Assembly (NCBI RefSeq): GCF_041504345.1
Contig: NZ_CP167894.1
Location: 2,294,001 to 2,358,000, forward strand
Source: Vibrio sp. BS-M-Sm-2
GTDB taxonomy: Bacteria > Pseudomonadota > Gammaproteobacteria > Enterobacterales > Vibrionaceae
Reading direction: 5' to 3'
Length of the DNA stretch: 64,000 bases
The notes beneath the pieces were generated by a model that was not told the DNA's origin, made no database searches, and was given only the letters and a program-made list of their open reading frames with translations. A program made the translations under genes and the position numbers. Below, in pieces: positions 62,236 through 64,000 of the stretch (position 1 is the first letter of the stretch; the number at the start of each line of letters is the position of its first letter).

Positions 62236-62311
62236 GGGGCTATAGCTCAGCTGGGAGAGCGCCTGCCTTGCACGCAGGAGGTCTGCGGTTCGATCCCGCA
62301 TAGCTCCACCA
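62236..62311 (+). tRNA. tRNA-Ala (anticodon TGC)
   Basis: 76 nt: GGGGCTATAGCTCAGCTGGG, anticodon loop CTTGCAC (TGC), T loop TTCGATC, acceptor TAGCTCC, encoded CCA. It lies 14 bp after tRNA-Ile, the usual Ile-Ala pair. Confidence 0.97.
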
Positions 62312-62677
62312 TCTTTAAGTATTCTCTTAAGAGAGTCTTTAAAAATGGTTCAATTTATTGAATCAAGCTCTTTAACAATTTGGAAAGCTGACTGATTGAT
62401 TACTTACGAGTAATTCAATCAAATTTAAAAGTTCTCAATGTTTACCTTTATGGTAAACACAACAAACACATTCAAGTGTCTTGGCTTTTTGTCTTCACTT
62501 TTTAAAAGTGGAAATAAAGAGTGATTCAAACTTAGTTTGAATCGAAATTGAGTCCGGCAAACAGTCATCAAGAATTAACCCTTCTTGATGACAACCAAAA
62601 ACCTTGGTTAGTTGCCATACGCTTATTTGTCTTCACTTTTTAAAGTGAAATCAAATAGAAACCCTTTCGGGTTGTAT
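62312..62677 (+). other. tRNA-Ala to 23S spacer, operon 2
   Basis: 366 bp without a gene. It holds boxA GCTCTTTAACAA (62367-62378) and long blocks shared with the operon 1 spacer (for example from the GGAAAGCTGACTG word on). The 23S processing stem sequences lie just before 62678. Confidence 0.8.

Positions 62678-64000
<1,323 letters not shown>

Overview
The window is a stretch of chromosome from a marine gammaproteobacterium of the genus Vibrio. The evidence is the protein families, the 16S rRNA sequence, and a gene order that follows the E. coli ytfJ-msrA-tamAB-ytfP-fbp-mpl, rpoN-lpt-kds-mla-murA and pyrBI-argI-rraB-yjgM-holC-valS-pepA-lptFG blocks with Vibrio-type changes. The Splendidus group is a guess. 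There is no prophage, insertion sequence, CRISPR array or recognisable defence or secretion island. Almost all of the window is conserved housekeeping DNA.

Layout. (1) 1-3457, minus: a zinc-responsive operon behind a Zur-type palindrome. It encodes a small His-rich protein, a histidine-repeat periplasmic zinc binder (ZrgA-like), an ABC ATPase, a MacB/FtsX-type permease and the start of a DUF3299 protein. (2) 3493-15138: ytfJ, ytfK, msrA, the TamA/TamB envelope assembly pair, ytfP, a DUF2799 lipoprotein, fbp, mpl and ubiX. (3) 15188-18777: a TPP riboswitch followed by the thiamine transporter thiBPQ. (4) 18880-22347: darP (yjgA), pmbA and mgtE. (5) 22496-29265, minus: the nitrogen-PTS/rpoN cluster (npr, rapZ, ptsN, hpf, rpoN) joined to LPS export and Kdo synthesis genes (lptB, lptA, lptC, kdsC, kdsD), then a calcium/sodium antiporter. 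(6) 30530-36009, plus: mlaFEDCB, ibaG, murA and plsC. (7) 36122-40699, minus: ridA, pyrI, pyrB with a complete pyrimidine-attenuation leader, argF and arcA. (8) 41276-51814: rraB, an orphan beta-sandwich protein, a GNAT enzyme, a DUF2061 protein, valS, holC, pepA, lptF/lptG and an RDD protein. (9) 52009-52412: one intact tRNA-Leu followed by decayed copies of the same gene. (10) 52567-54311: a VOC protein and an HD-GYP phosphodiesterase. (11) 54430-64000: two tandem rRNA operons, the second cut by the window edge. They carry different spacer tRNAs and clearly different 16S variable regions.

Functionally, envelope building dominates. Five Lpt components (A, B, C, F, G), Kdo synthesis, the Mla lipid transporter, TamAB, murA, mpl and plsC serve outer membrane and peptidoglycan. 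Three nutrient circuits can be read from cis-acting sequence: zinc (Zur box), thiamine (TPP riboswitch with a predicted Shine-Dalgarno-masking hairpin) and pyrimidines (promoter with an AATTTG start, leader peptide, pause hairpin, attenuator). I did not find a convincing, wholly undescribed system. The least explained items are the tRNA-Leu remnant array, the divergent 16S copies, the orphan GH2-like protein with an exact 33-bp duplication, and the hairpin inside the zinc operon.
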